Shown piece by piece: positions 29,267-39,410 of a stretch of 64,000 nucleotides of DNA. The notes below the pieces were generated by a model that searched no databases, was not told where the DNA came from, and was given only the letters and a program-made list of their open reading frames with translations. The stretch is from Proteus vulgaris (GTDB lineage Bacteria > Pseudomonadota > Gammaproteobacteria > Enterobacterales > Enterobacteriaceae). The position numbers were made by a program, and so were the translations under genes. The stretch spans positions 2,765,501 through 2,829,500 of the forward strand of contig LR590468.1 of assembly GCA_901472505.1 (NCBI GenBank). The letters run 5' to 3'. Each line of letters opens with the position of its first letter. Position 1 is the first letter of the stretch.

Positions 29267-30850
29267 TTGATCCCGGACGTATCCAAAGCGCTTTCTTGGT
29301 TGGAAGCACACCCTAAAGTTTTATGTGGCATCCACCGTGGTATCGAGCGTGAAACCTTAAGGGTAACACCAGAAGGCAATTTAGCATCAACCGAGCATCC
29401 TATCTCATTAGGTAAGTCATTAACTCATAAATGGATCACAACAGATTTCGCTGAATCGCTGTTAGAGTTTATAACGCCTGTTGATGACAATATTTCACAT
29501 ACCCTGCACTTTTTAGCTGATTTACATCGCTATACGGCGCGTCACTTAGATAATGAACGCATGTGGCCTATGAGTATGCCTTGCTTTATTGAAGCAGAAG
29601 ATAAGATTACGCTTGCTCAATTTGGCACATCCAATGTCGGGCGTTTTAAAACGCTATATCGTGAAGGGCTGAAAAATCGTTATGGCGCTTTAATGCAAAC
29701 TATTTCAGGTGTGCATTATAATTTTTCATTGCCTATCGAATTTTGGCAAGCATGGGCGAATATCAAAGATGAAAACAGTGGTAAAGAGGCGATTTCAGAT
29801 GGTTATTTGCGTTTGATCCGCAACTATTATCGCTTTGGTTGGATTATTCCATTTTTCTTTGGTGCATCGCCGGCAATTTGTGGATCTTTTTTAAAGGGAA
29901 GAGAAACAAACTTACCGTTTGAAAATACGCCAAAAGGTGCGAAGTATTTACCTTACGCAACGTCATTACGTTTAAGTGACTTGGGATATACCAACAAATC
30001 CCAAAGTGATTTGGATATTACCTTTAATCACCTCGAGACTTACGTCAAAGGGCTGAAAAAAGCGATTCATAAGCCATCTGATGAATTTGCAAAACTGGGT
30101 GTTAAGAATAAAGACGGCGAATACATTCAATTAAACACCAACGTACTACAGATTGAAAATGAGCTTTATGCACCTATTCGCCCTAAGCGTGTAGTCAAAG
30201 GTGATGAGTCTCCTTCTGATGCTTTATTACGAGGTGGCATTGAATATATTGAAGTTCGTTCACTCGATATTAATCCTTTTACACCAATTGGTGTCGATGA
30301 AACACAAATTCGTTTCCTTGATTTATTTTTGATTTGGTGTGTTTTAGCTGATGCACCAGAAATGAGCGCATCTGAATTAGCGTGTTGTCGTTCAAATTGG
30401 AATAACGTTATTCTAGAAGGACGTAAACCAGGTCAAGTTATTGGCATGGGGTGTGGAGAAAGAAGAGAGCCGTTAGCACAAGTGGGTAAAGCGTTATTTG
30501 CAGATTTAAAACGTGTAGCTAATGTTCTTGATTGCTGTTCTGGCACAAAATATATGGAAGTTTGTGTTAAGTTAGAAGAAATGTTTGATAATCCAGAATT
30601 AACCTTTTCTGGCAGACTGTTAGAGAAAATCAAAACACAAGGCATTGGTAGCTACGGTTTATCTTTAGCGGAAGAGTATTACCAAGAATTAATTAAAACA
30701 CCTTATGAAACATTGACTGATGAAGCGTTCGAACATGAGAGAATTTCATCTATAAAACGTCAAGAAGAGTTAGAAAAGAGTGATACCATTTCTTTTGATG
30801 AGTATTTGAAGAACCATGCGGGGGCGAATGCCGATAACGTGGCTTCCTAA
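29267..30850 (+). CDS. gshA: glutamate-cysteine ligase
   Basis: 527 residues. First step of glutathione synthesis: ATP-dependent joining of Glu and Cys. TTG start at 29267 with the GGGAGGT ribosome site; E. coli gshA also uses TTG and starts MIPDVS, as here. Characteristic stretches: [29 protein letters not shown] and [12 protein letters not shown]. Stands between the tRNA cluster and micA/luxS. Intact, slightly longer than E. coli (518). Confidence 0.97.
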   Translation: MIPDVSKALSWLEAHPKVLCGIHRGIERETLRVTPEGNLASTEHPISLGKSLTHKWITTDFAESLLEFITPVDDNISHTLHFLADLHRYTARHLDNERMWPMSMPCFIEAEDKITLAQFGTSNVGRFKTLYREGLKNRYGALMQTISGVHYNFSLPIEFWQAWANIKDENSGKEAISDGYLRLIRNYYRFGWIIPFFFGASPAICGSFLKGRETNLPFENTPKGAKYLPYATSLRLSDLGYTNKSQSDLDITFNHLETYVKGLKKAIHKPSDEFAKLGVKNKDGEYIQLNTNVLQIENELYAPIRPKRVVKGDESPSDALLRGGIEYIEVRSLDINPFTPIGVDETQIRFLDLFLIWCVLADAPEMSASELACCRSNWNNVILEGRKPGQVIGMGCGERREPLAQVGKALFADLKRVANVLDCCSGTKYMEVCVKLEEMFDNPELTFSGRLLEKIKTQGIGSYGLSLAEEYYQELIKTPYETLTDEAFEHERISSIKRQEELEKSDTISFDEYLKNHAGANADNVAS

Positions 30851-30860
30851 ACTTAGATAG

Positions 30861-30936
30861 AAAAAAGCCACACTAAGATTTGTGTGGCTGAAAAATTCTA
30901 TAGAGAAATAGGGATGATAACATTTTGCGCGTATTC
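30861..30936 (-). ncRNA. micA: MicA small RNA
   Basis: About 76 nt on the strand opposite gshA and luxS, exactly where E. coli micA lies. From the predicted 5' end the sequence reads GAATACGCGCAAAATG, then TTATCATCCCT, the conserved seed region (E. coli has ACGCGCATTTGTTATCATC), and ends in a stem AGCCACAC/GTGTGGCT with a T6 tail. MicA is an Hfq-dependent repressor of ompA and other membrane-protein mRNAs. Ends are inferred from the promoter and the terminator. Confidence 0.88.
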
Positions 30937-30941
30937 ATTAC

Positions 30942-30969
30942 TAAGACCGGGCTACTTGCAGAAAGTTTC
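30942..30969 (-). promoter_or_regulatory. sigma-E promoter of micA
   Basis: Minus strand: -35 GAAACTT, 16-base spacer, -10 TCTTA (consensus GGAACTT and TCNNA), six bases before the predicted MicA 5' end. It fits envelope-stress control as in E. coli. Confidence 0.82.
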
Positions 30970-31012
30970 ATTTTTTCTTAAAAATATTTAAATTTTTCTT
31001 AGGAGGTTTTTT

Positions 31013-31528
31013 ATGCCTTTATTGGATAGTTTTACTGTTGATCATACTCGTATGTCTGCACCCGCTGTACGCGTTGCTAAAACAATGAAAACGCCATCAG
31101 GTGATACCATCACGGTATTTGACTTACGTTTTACTGTGCCAAATAAAAAAGCTATGCCTGAGAAAGGAATTCATACATTAGAGCATCTGTTCGCTGGCTT
31201 CATGCGTAACCATCTTAATGGTAATGGAGTCGAGATCATTGATATCTCGCCGATGGGGTGTCGTACAGGCTTCTATATGAGCTTAATTGGGCAACCAGAA
31301 GAACAGAGAGTTGCTGATGCATGGAAAGCAGCAATGGAAGATGTTTTGAAAGTAAAAGATCAAAATCATATCCCTGAGTTGAATGTATATCAATGCGGTA
31401 CTTATGAAATGCACTCTCTGACTGAAGCACAAGACATTGCACGGGATATTTTATCTCACCATATTGGTATTAATCATAACGACGAATTAGCACTTCCTGA
31501 AGAGACTTTAAAAGAGCTACATATCTAG
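31013..31528 (+). CDS. luxS: S-ribosylhomocysteine lyase (autoinducer-2 synthase)
   Basis: 171 residues. Cleaves S-ribosylhomocysteine to homocysteine and DPD, the precursor of AI-2, in the activated methyl cycle. Metal ligands His54, Glu57 and His58 in HTLEHLF, catalytic Cys in [10 protein letters not shown] (about 83-84), third metal region [10 protein letters not shown] strong AGGAGG lies 8 bases before ATG. The leader overlaps the divergent micA promoter. Confidence 0.97.
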   Translation: MPLLDSFTVDHTRMSAPAVRVAKTMKTPSGDTITVFDLRFTVPNKKAMPEKGIHTLEHLFAGFMRNHLNGNGVEIIDISPMGCRTGFYMSLIGQPEEQRVADAWKAAMEDVLKVKDQNHIPELNVYQCGTYEMHSLTEAQDIARDILSHHIGINHNDELALPEETLKELHI

Positions 31529-31553
31529 TCTTAGGCACCTTATAAAACTAGGG

Positions 31554-31597
31554 GACAATAGATCAAGAAATTCGCATCCTGATTTATTGTCTCTTTT
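31554..31597 (+). terminator. terminator of luxS
   Basis: Long stem GACAATAGATCA/TGATTTATTGTC (one G-T pair) with a 13-14 base loop, then CTCTTTTT. Confidence 0.75.
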
Positions 31598-31717
31598 TAT
31601 TCTAATTTTTTCCTATTTTTCTTTTTTTTATCCCATTGTTTTATTTTCTTATCTTCTTATATTGTTATCACAATAATGGATTAAATTTATGCTTAATACA
31701 CGGAGTACACTTTTATT

Positions 31718-32073
31718 ATGGAAAATCATCCATTCCTATCACCCAAATTGGTTTTAGAATTTTTTGTTCGAGAATTTTATTTCTTTGGTAAAAGTACATT
31801 GCGTACTCATTTTCCACGCAAGTCTCTTTCTCTTACGTTAAAAAAAGATGAAACAGCATGCTTTATTTGTCAACGAGAAGAATATGGTTATTCTTATTCT
31901 CATGAGCCAGCACTTAATCTAGTGATGTGAGTAAAAAATCATGGTTTTTATTCTGATTATCAACAAGTAAGGCCTATTCAACTCAAGAGAGAACAAGCAA
32001 TAGAACCTTCTTATATGGAACCCGCGAGAGAGTTTGATTTTCGTAATAGCAAATTACGATTTGAGTTAGGATA
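31718..32073 (+). pseudogene. unrecognised small protein gene with an in-frame UGA
   Basis: Open from ATG 31718 for 70 codons, TGA at 31928-31930, then open in the same frame for 47 more codons to TAA 32071-32073. The part after the TGA (KNHGFYSDYQQVRPIQLKRE and on) has normal composition and ends ...RFELG. Without the stop it would be a 118-codon gene. No family recognised. Two Cys early on (ACFICQ) form a C-x2-C pair. No clear ribosome site. Either a nonsense mutation, a sequence error or a short gene with a decayed tail. Confidence 0.5.
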
Positions 32074-32082
32074 AATAGAAAA

Positions 32083-32113
32083 AAATAAAGCGCTTCAATA
32101 AGCGCTTTATTTT
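32083..32113. terminator. bidirectional terminator between the orphan gene and corB
   Basis: Stem AAAATAAAGCGCTT/AAGCGCTTTATTTT around CAAT; A and T runs on both sides serve both convergent genes. Confidence 0.88.
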
Positions 32114-32120
32114 GCATTCA

Positions 32121-33395
32121 TTAATGATGAGGAATAGCGAGATGGCGAATTAGGGCCTTTTTGATCACGTTGTCCTGGACTTCAAGTATTTCGAATTCAT
32201 AATCACTGACTTTTATTTTATCGCCGACAACAGGTAAGTCACCAAGTTCTTCAATAATGACACCGTTAATAGTTCTGGCTTCATCTTCGGGCAAATGCCA
32301 GCCAAATGCTTTATTGATGTCTCGAATATTTGTTGTGCCATCAACGAGTAATGATCCATCTTTTTGAGATGTCACTTCTTCTGCTAATGACGGTGACATT
32401 GAAGTGGTAAAGTCACCACAATTTCTTCTAAAATATCTTCAACAGTGACCAAACCTTGAATTTCACCATATTCATCTACCACAATACCTGCTTTTTCATT
32501 ATTAAGCTGAAAATTAACAAGCTGTAAATTTAACGGTGTGCTTTCAGGAATAAAATAGACTTTATCTGCCGCTTTCATCAAAAATTTGTTTAGTGAATTC
32601 TTTTTTCTCCGTCATTAAACGATAGGCTTCACGCACTCGTAACATTCCAATGGCATCATCAAGAGTATCGCGATAAAGCACAATTCGACCATGAGGGGAG
32701 TGAGTGAGTTGTCTTACGATTGATTTCCATTCGTCATTTACATCGATACCAATAATTTCATTTCTTGGAACCATAATATCGCCAATAGTTACTTTTTCTA
32801 AATCAAGAATAGAAAGCAACATATTTTGATTTCTTTGAGAAAGCTTTGATTTTGATTCATTTACAATGGTTCTTAGCTCTTCTTTTGAAACGGCATTACC
32901 TTGTATTACTGGCGACTTTATTCCTAAAATTCGCATGAATATTAATGTGATTTTATTAAAAAACCAAACAATCGGTAACATGATTTTTTGTAATGGTGAA
33001 AGAATGATGCTACTTGGGTAGGCAAACTGTTCTGGATACAACGCCGCGATTGATTTTGGTAGTACTTCCGCAAAAATAAGGATCACAAACGTTAATATCC
33101 CTGTTGCTATAGCAACACCAGCATCACCATATAAACGCATGCCCACAATAGTTGCTAATGCAGATGCAACAATATTAATCAGATTATTGCCAATCAATAC
33201 CAGACTGATCAATCTATCAGGCCGTTGCAATAGTTTTTCAACACGTTTTGCAGAGCGATTTCCTTGTTTTGCTGCATGACGAAGACGATAACGATTAATC
33301 GTCATCATACTGGTTTCTGTTCCAGAAAAATAAGCTGAGGCAATAATCATCGCTATTAGTATGATAATGAGCGTAGTTGTCGACACATGCTCCAA
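32121..33395 (-). pseudogene. corB: CorB/YfjD, CNNM-type Mg2+/Co2+ transport protein, two frameshifts
   Basis: About 425 residues if repaired. TTG start at 33395 gives MEHVSTTTLI, like E. coli CorB. The N-terminal DUF21 membrane domain (1-180) is followed by two CBS repeats and a CorC/HlyC C-terminal domain (YEFEILEVQDNVIKK). Frame breaks: one extra base in the five-base run at 32580-32584 (after FTKQI) and one missing base near 32416-32417 (after DILEEIV). Repair gives the expected EEIVGDFTTSMSPSLAEEV. Family role: magnesium or cobalt efflux with CorA. Co-directional with ypjD, as in E. coli. Confidence 0.9.
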
Positions 33396-33459
33396 AATTG
33401 AGATCCTTTTGCTACCTTAAAATAAAAATTAATTAAGCATTAACTCTTGTAATAAACGA

Positions 33460-34230
33460 TTACCAAAAAAAAGCTAATGTCAAAATAATGGCGCCAATCA
33501 AGTTAAAGATAATGACTTTTTTCCCTCTCCACCCTTCGCGGAAATGTCCCCATAATAAAATGATGTAAACAAACCAAGCGATAATAGAAAAAATCGATTT
33601 ATGGATATTTTCTTTACCAAAAATATTATCCATGTACACCAAACCTGTACACAATGTTAGTGTGAGTAACACGACACCAACTTGTGTGATATGAAACATT
33701 TTACGCTCAATCGTCATTAATGGTGGCATTTGAGGTGAGAATTTTAGTTTCTTATTTTTTAGCTGATAGTCGAGCCAGCTTAGTTGTAATGCATACAATG
33801 CTGCGATTAACAGTGTGGCATAGCTTAATAATGCGAGCCCTATATGGATAAAGAGTGATGTACTACTTTCAAGATGTGTAACAAACTCACCTGGCATCAG
33901 TGTCGCAATGACAAGATTGACTATTGCAAAACAATAAACAATAGGCAGTAAAAACCATGCTCGGCCACGCGAAGCCACAATCGTCATAATAACGCAGACC
34001 ATCAGGCTAACAATAGCACCTAGGTTGGTGAGTGAAAGATCCTGCCCGCTGTGAGGACGGAAAATTAAAAATTTTAATGAAATAGCATGCGCAACAAGCG
34101 CAATGACCGCGAAGAGGAGGGCTAATCCTCGGTATCCATTCTGCTCTTTTCGTAACAGGCTAGGTAAAATGAGCACCAGACTGAGTAAATAAGCGCAGAC
34201 AGCGACGATAGAGATTGATATAACGGGCAT
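33460..34230 (-). CDS. ypjD: inner membrane protein YpjD (CcsA-like cytochrome c assembly family)
   Basis: 256-residue membrane protein of eight hydrophobic segments, in the CcmC/CcsA-type family (cyt_c_asm). The conserved segment LFIHIGLALLSYATLL and a later His in SIIAWFVYIILLWGHF resemble the haem-handling histidines of the family. Function not established. Divergent from ffh and upstream of corB, the same three-gene neighbourhood as in E. coli. Confidence 0.9.
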   Translation of the reverse strand: MPVISISIVAVCAYLLSLVLILPSLLRKEQNGYRGLALLFAVIALVAHAISLKFLIFRPHSGQDLSLTNLGAIVSLMVCVIMTIVASRGRAWFLLPIVYCFAIVNLVIATLMPGEFVTHLESSTSLFIHIGLALLSYATLLIAALYALQLSWLDYQLKNKKLKFSPQMPPLMTIERKMFHITQVGVVLLTLTLCTGLVYMDNIFGKENIHKSIFSIIAWFVYIILLWGHFREGWRGKKVIIFNLIGAIILTLAFFW

Positions 34231-34402
34231 AGTTTCGCTTACATATATTGTTTGAATAACTTCCTAGTATAGCGCTAGGAGCATTCGGCTCCAACTATTG
34301 AAGTCATTAAGCTTAAATCTCTATGCAGAGATCCGCGAGTCATCGTGATATAATCGATGACATACATACTGATAAGCCCAACTTTAACACTGAGCTAAGA
34401 TA

Positions 34403-35764
34403 ATGTTTGAGAATTTAAGTGATAGATTATCGCGCACATTGCGCAATATAAGCGGTCGAGGAAGATTGACCGAAGAAAACATTAAAGAGACACTGCGTGA
34501 AGTACGTATGGCGTTATTAGAAGCCGACGTTGCCTTACCGGTGGTTCGTGATTTTATTGCGCGAGTGAAAGAAAGTGCAGTAGGACATGAAGTTAACAAA
34601 AGCCTGACACCTGGTCAGGAGTTTGTGAAGATTGTTCAAAATGAACTCGTCAATGCGATGGGAGAAGTCAATACTGACCTTGATCTTTCTGCTCAACCAC
34701 CAGCTGTTGTTTTAATGGCGGGTCTGCAAGGTGCAGGTAAAACAACCAGTGTTGCAAAATTAGGTAAATTCTTAAAAGAGAAAAAGAAGAAAAAAGTTCT
34801 GGTTGTTTCTGCTGACGTTTATCGCCCTGCGGCGATTAAACAGCTTGAAACATTAGCTGAAACTGTTGGTGTTGATTTTTTCCCTTCTACCGTACAAGAA
34901 AACCCAGTCACGATTGCAAGTAATGCATTAAAACATGCACAGCTTCAATTTTATGATGTGTTACTGGTGGATACCGCAGGGCGTTTACACGTAGATGAAG
35001 GTATGATGGAAGAGATCCAGCTCCTTCATAAAGCCATTAATCCCGTTGAAACCCTGTTTGTTGTTGACGCCATGACGGGGCAAGATGCTGCAAATACGGC
35101 AAAAGCATTTAATGAAGCATTACCATTAACCGGGGTTGTCTTAACTAAAGTTGATGGTGATGCGCGTGGTGGTGCGGCGTTATCAATTCGTCATATTACG
35201 GGCAAACCAATTAAATTCCTCGGTGTTGGGGAAAAAACAGAAGCATTAGAACCTTTCCACCCAGATCGTATTGCCTCTCGTATTTTAGGCATGGGTGATG
35301 TTCTGTCATTGATTGAAGATATTGAAAGCAAAGTTGACAGAGCTCAAGCTGAAAAATTGGCGACGAAGCTTAAAAAAGGTGATGGTTTTGATTTAAATGA
35401 TTTTTTAGATCAATTAAAGCAAATGAAGAACATGGGCGGCATGGCGAGTATGTTAAGCAAAATGCCGGGTATGTCTCAGGTGCCAGATGCAGTAAAATCA
35501 CAAATGGATGATTCAATTTTAGTGAAAATGGAAGCGATTATTAACTCCATGACTAAAAAAGAACGCCAAAAACCCGAAATCATCAAAGGATCTCGAAAAC
35601 GTCGTATTGCGATGGGATCAGGTACGCAGGTGCAAGACGTCAACCGTTTGTTAAAACAGTTTGATGACATGCAACGTATGATGAAAAAAATGAAAAAAGG
35701 TGGCATGGCTAAGATGATGCGTAGCATGAAAGGTATGATGCCACCAGGATTTCCAGGCCGATAA
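34403..35764 (+). CDS. ffh: signal recognition particle protein Ffh
   Basis: 453 residues, equal to E. coli Ffh. GTPase that binds 4.5S RNA and the signal sequences of nascent membrane proteins. N domain 1-95, G domain with GLQGAGKTT (P loop), DTAGRL and TKVDGDARGG, then a Met-rich M domain (about 325-453) with the RNA-binding SGTQVQDVNRLLKQF. Essential and intact. A long terminator lies between it and rpsP. Confidence 0.98.
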   Translation: MFENLSDRLSRTLRNISGRGRLTEENIKETLREVRMALLEADVALPVVRDFIARVKESAVGHEVNKSLTPGQEFVKIVQNELVNAMGEVNTDLDLSAQPPAVVLMAGLQGAGKTTSVAKLGKFLKEKKKKKVLVVSADVYRPAAIKQLETLAETVGVDFFPSTVQENPVTIASNALKHAQLQFYDVLLVDTAGRLHVDEGMMEEIQLLHKAINPVETLFVVDAMTGQDAANTAKAFNEALPLTGVVLTKVDGDARGGAALSIRHITGKPIKFLGVGEKTEALEPFHPDRIASRILGMGDVLSLIEDIESKVDRAQAEKLATKLKKGDGFDLNDFLDQLKQMKNMGGMASMLSKMPGMSQVPDAVKSQMDDSILVKMEAIINSMTKKERQKPEIIKGSRKRRIAMGSGTQVQDVNRLLKQFDDMQRMMKKMKKGGMAKMMRSMKGMMPPGFPGR

Positions 35765-35766
35765 AA

Positions 35767-35841
35767 TCAAAAAGCCTGAAAAAAAACGTGCTTTGGATTG
35801 CTTTTTTCGCCAAAGTGAGTAAACTTTTCGGGCTTTTTATA
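35767..35841 (+). terminator. terminator of ffh
   Basis: Nested stem: outer arms AAAAAGCCTGAAAA/TTTTCGGGCTTTTT, inner GCTTTGG/CCAAAGT. Confidence 0.75.
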
Positions 35842-35842
35842 T

Positions 35843-35885
35843 GACAACCGGACTCCGTTCCTCGATGGCGTCTGGTTGTTTTATT
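35843..35885 (+). promoter_or_regulatory. hairpin in the rpsP leader, possible attenuator
   Basis: Arms ACAACCGGAC/GTCTGGTTGT, loop of about 16 bases, followed by TTTTA, directly upstream of the rpsP ribosome site. It has terminator form although it precedes the operon. Confidence 0.55.
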
Positions 35886-35901
35886 AACTAATGAGGATGT
35901 T

Positions 35902-36150
35902 ATGGTAACAATTCGTTTAGCTCGTGGCGGCGCAAAAAAGCGTCCGTTTTACCAAGTAGTAGTAACCGATAGCCGCAATGCGCGTGATGGTCGTTTCATT
36001 GAACGCGTAGGCTTTTATAACCCACTGGCAACCGGTAATGCAGAAGAATTACGTTTAGACGTAGACCGTGTTGAACACTGGGTTGCTCAAGGCGCAACTG
36101 TTTCAGAACGTGTTGCTGGCCTGATCAAATCAGCGAAGAAAAGCGCTTAA
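35902..36150 (+). CDS. rpsP: 30S ribosomal protein S16
   Basis: 82 residues, standard length. Begins [17 protein letters not shown] with the family signature. First gene of rpsP-rimM-trmD-rplS. ATGAGGATG gives a close ribosome site. Intact. Confidence 0.98.
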   Translation: MVTIRLARGGAKKRPFYQVVVTDSRNARDGRFIERVGFYNPLATGNAEELRLDVDRVEHWVAQGATVSERVAGLIKSAKKSA

Positions 36151-36168
36151 TCTGTCGCGGTGGTAACA

Positions 36169-36714
36169 ATGAGCGAACAAAAAACCTTAAAAGAGCCTGT
36201 AGAACCTATTGTTATGGGTAAGTTGGGCTCACCTTACGGGATCCGTGGTTGGCTCAGAGTTTTTTCCTCCACCGAACATGCCGAAAACATTTTTGAATAT
36301 CAACCGTGGTTTATTCAGCGTCATGGACAGTGGGAAACTATTGAAATTGAAAGTTGGAAACATCACAACCAAGATATTATTGTCAAGCTAAAAGGTATTG
36401 ACGACAGAGATGCGGCTAATTTCCTGACGAATGTTGAAATTGTCGTGAATGCATCGCAACTGCCTGAACTTGAAGGTGAATATTACTGGAAAGATCTGAT
36501 GGGTTGCCATGTTGAAACTGACAAAGGCTACGATTTAGGTGTCATTACTGACATGATGGAAACGGGCTCAAATGACGTCATGGTGATTAAAGCTAATCTG
36601 AAAGATGCATTCGGTGTTGGGGAACGGTTAGTTCCGTTTCTTGATGGGCAGGTTATCAAGAAAGTCGATCTCTCAGCGAAAAAAATTATCGTTGATTGGG
36701 ATCCTGGTTTTTAG
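36169..36714 (+). CDS. rimM: 16S rRNA processing protein RimM
   Basis: 181 residues from ATG 36169; the frame extends to a GTG at 36160, but the ATG aligns with E. coli RimM. Assists maturation of the 30S head and binds S19. Motifs: [19 protein letters not shown], then the C-terminal PRC-barrel with YYWKDLMGC and [14 protein letters not shown]. Placed 18 bases after rpsP. Confidence 0.96.
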   Translation: MSEQKTLKEPVEPIVMGKLGSPYGIRGWLRVFSSTEHAENIFEYQPWFIQRHGQWETIEIESWKHHNQDIIVKLKGIDDRDAANFLTNVEIVVNASQLPELEGEYYWKDLMGCHVETDKGYDLGVITDMMETGSNDVMVIKANLKDAFGVGERLVPFLDGQVIKKVDLSAKKIIVDWDPGF

Positions 36715-36752
36715 ATTATCCGGTTAACGGTTCTCAACGGTGGGACACTAAA

Positions 36753-37505
36753 ATGTGGATTGGGGTAATTAGCCTATTTCCAGAAATGTTCCGCTCTATA
36801 ACCGAGTACGGGGTGACTGGTCGGGCAGTGAAGCATGGTCTGCTTAATGTAGAATGTTGGAATCCCCGAGATTTTACATACGACAGACACAATACCGTTG
36901 ATGATCGTCCTTATGGCGGTGGTCCTGGTATGTTGATGATGGTACAGCCTCTAAGGGAAGCCATTCATCAAGCGAAAGCTGCGGCTGGTGATGGAGCAAA
37001 GGTGATTTATTTATCACCTCAGGGACGCAAACTCGATCAACAAGGAGTTTGTGAACTGGCAACAAATGAGAAGCTAATTCTAGTTTGTGGTCGGTATGAA
37101 GGTATAGATGAGCGTGTCATTCAAACAGAAATCGATGAAGAATGGTCTGTGGGTGATTACGTATTAAGTGGTGGGGAATTACCTGCCATGATAATGATAG
37201 ATGCAGTAGCACGCTTTGTACCGGGTGTTCTCGGACATGCAGCCTCTGCGAAAGAGGATTCTTTTGCTGAAGGTTTACTGGATCATCCTCACTATACTCG
37301 CCCAGAGGTATTAGATGGTATGGAAGTTCCGGCAGTTCTACTATCGGGCAACCATGCACATATTAATCGCTGGCGTATGAAACAATCACTGGGTCGAACC
37401 TGGCTAAGAAGACCTGAGCTTCTGGAAAGCCTAGCTCTGACTGACGAGCAAAGAGTGCTGTTAACAGAGTTCCAACAGGAATATCTGGAAAGTACAGCAG
37501 AGTAA
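36753..37505 (+). CDS. trmD: tRNA (guanine-37-N1)-methyltransferase
   Basis: 250 residues from ATG 36753; an upstream in-frame start at 36696 lies inside rimM and is rejected. Uses SAM to methylate G37 next to the anticodon and prevents +1 frameshifting. The SPOUT trefoil-knot motifs are intact: [14 protein letters not shown] and [14 protein letters not shown]. Essential. Confidence 0.97.
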   Translation: MWIGVISLFPEMFRSITEYGVTGRAVKHGLLNVECWNPRDFTYDRHNTVDDRPYGGGPGMLMMVQPLREAIHQAKAAAGDGAKVIYLSPQGRKLDQQGVCELATNEKLILVCGRYEGIDERVIQTEIDEEWSVGDYVLSGGELPAMIMIDAVARFVPGVLGHAASAKEDSFAEGLLDHPHYTRPEVLDGMEVPAVLLSGNHAHINRWRMKQSLGRTWLRRPELLESLALTDEQRVLLTEFQQEYLESTAE

Positions 37506-37542
37506 GTCTGACACAAGGTGTCATTAATATCAGTTTACCTAG

Positions 37543-37911
<369 letters not shown>

Positions 37912-37941
37912 TACGCTTTCGCACATCCGAAAGTTATTGTT

Positions 37942-37974
37942 AAAAGGTCAGCATTTGCTGACCTTTTTTTTTAT
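37942..37974 (+). terminator. terminator of the rpsP operon
   Basis: Stem AAAAGGTCAGC/GCTGACCTTTT with an ATTT loop and a T9 tail. Confidence 0.92.
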
Positions 37975-38286
37975 CTCTTTTACTTCAATCTCCCTATCTT
38001 CTCTACTCTTCTTATGCTGAGATTCATTAAAAGATAAAGTGTAATTATATGTTTACGATATATTGTTTTGACTCAATATTTATCACATCATTTTTATTTT
38101 TTTAATGTCTATAACTGATTGTTATTTATTGATTATTTATAATTAAAATAGTATGTGTAAAGATTGAGTTACAATATTATCGTAATTATTGAAAATATGG
38201 ATTGATTTCTTTACATTGCATGTTATCTTATCTTTCAGACACACAAAAATCACAATGACAGATATAAAAAGGTAACGATTATGATC
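37975..38286 (+). promoter_or_regulatory. aroF upstream region with two TyrR boxes
   Basis: No gene. Two TyrR-like boxes: 38040-38057, TGTAATTATATGTTTACG (two mismatches to TGTAAA-N6-TTTACA), and 38156-38173, TGTAAAGATTGAGTTACA (one mismatch). This predicts tyrosine/TyrR repression of aroF-tyrA as in E. coli. No clear -35/-10 chosen. Confidence 0.65.
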
Positions 38287-39375
38287 ATGCAAAAAGATGC
38301 ACTCAATAATGTGAATATCAGCGAAGAGCTGGTTTTAATTACGCCCGAAGAGTTAAAACAAAAATACCCATTGAGTCGCAATGATCTGCATGCCATTGCT
38401 CAATCACGTCAAACAATCTCTGATATTGTTCAACATCGTGATCCTCGTTTACTTGTGGTATGCGGGCCTTGTTCGATTCATGACGTTGATGTTGCTATCG
38501 ATTATGCAAAACGCCTAAAAGCATTAGCGTCCGAATTAAGTGATAGTTTGTACATTGTGATGCGTGTCTACTTTGAAAAACCTCGTACAACAGTGGGTTG
38601 GAAAGGCTTAATTAGTGATCCATTTATGGATGGTAGCTTTGAAATGGAAAAAGGATTACATATTGCGCGAAAATTGCTGACTGAATTAGTGCAACTAGGG
38701 CTACCTTTGGCAACAGAAGCATTAGATCCTAATAATCCACAATACTTAGGTGATTTATTTAGTTGGTCTGCAATTGGTGCAAGAACAACCGAGTCTCAAA
38801 CTCACCGTGAAATGGCATCAGGACTTTCAATGCCAGTTGGTTTTAAAAACGGGACTGATGGTAATTTAGATACGGCAATTAATGCAATGAAAGCAGCTTC
38901 TATGCCACACCGCTTTATGGGAATTAATCAATCAGGGCAAGTGTGTTTATTACAAACGCAAGGTAACCCTGATGGGCATGTGATTTTACGGGGGGGGAAA
39001 ACACCAAATTACCATGAAGAAGACGTGGCTCAATGTGAAGCTCATATGATAAAAGCAGGCTTAAAACCCTCATTAATGATTGATTGTAGCCACGGTAATT
39101 CGAATAAAGATTTCCGACGTCAAACCGCAGTGGTGGATTCAGTGATTGAACAGATCACGAAAGGTAATGAGTCTATCACCGGTATTATGTTAGAAAGTCA
39201 TATTAATGAAGGTAATCAATCATCAGAACAGCCTCGTAATGAAATGAAATATGGTGTTTCAGTAACAGATGCTTGTATTAGCTGGGAGACAACAGAATCT
39301 GTATTAAGAAATTTACATGCGCAAATTTCACCTGTTTTAGCCCAGCGTGAAGCGTTGTTTAAAAAAGTAAGTTAA
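38287..39375 (+). CDS. aroF: 3-deoxy-7-phosphoheptulonate (DAHP) synthase, Tyr-sensitive type
   Basis: 362 residues from ATG 38287 (MQKDALNN, as in E. coli AroF); ATG 38281 in frame is two codons earlier. First reaction of aromatic synthesis, PEP plus erythrose-4-phosphate. Motifs: VVCGPCSIHD (metal Cys), KPRTTVGWKGLI, QTQGNPDGHVILRGGK, IDCSHGNSNKD. The pairing with tyrA and the TyrR boxes supports the Tyr-inhibited isozyme. Confidence 0.95.
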   Translation: MQKDALNNVNISEELVLITPEELKQKYPLSRNDLHAIAQSRQTISDIVQHRDPRLLVVCGPCSIHDVDVAIDYAKRLKALASELSDSLYIVMRVYFEKPRTTVGWKGLISDPFMDGSFEMEKGLHIARKLLTELVQLGLPLATEALDPNNPQYLGDLFSWSAIGARTTESQTHREMASGLSMPVGFKNGTDGNLDTAINAMKAASMPHRFMGINQSGQVCLLQTQGNPDGHVILRGGKTPNYHEEDVAQCEAHMIKAGLKPSLMIDCSHGNSNKDFRRQTAVVDSVIEQITKGNESITGIMLESHINEGNQSSEQPRNEMKYGVSVTDACISWETTESVLRNLHAQISPVLAQREALFKKVS

Positions 39376-39410
39376 GCTAGATAACCATAAAGAAAAAGAG
39401 GCAAGCATCG

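Noticed and set aside
31928..31965. UGA as selenocysteine in the orphan gene
   Set aside because: The downstream hairpin is A/T-only, lacks the features of a bacterial SECIS loop, and no selenoprotein family fits.
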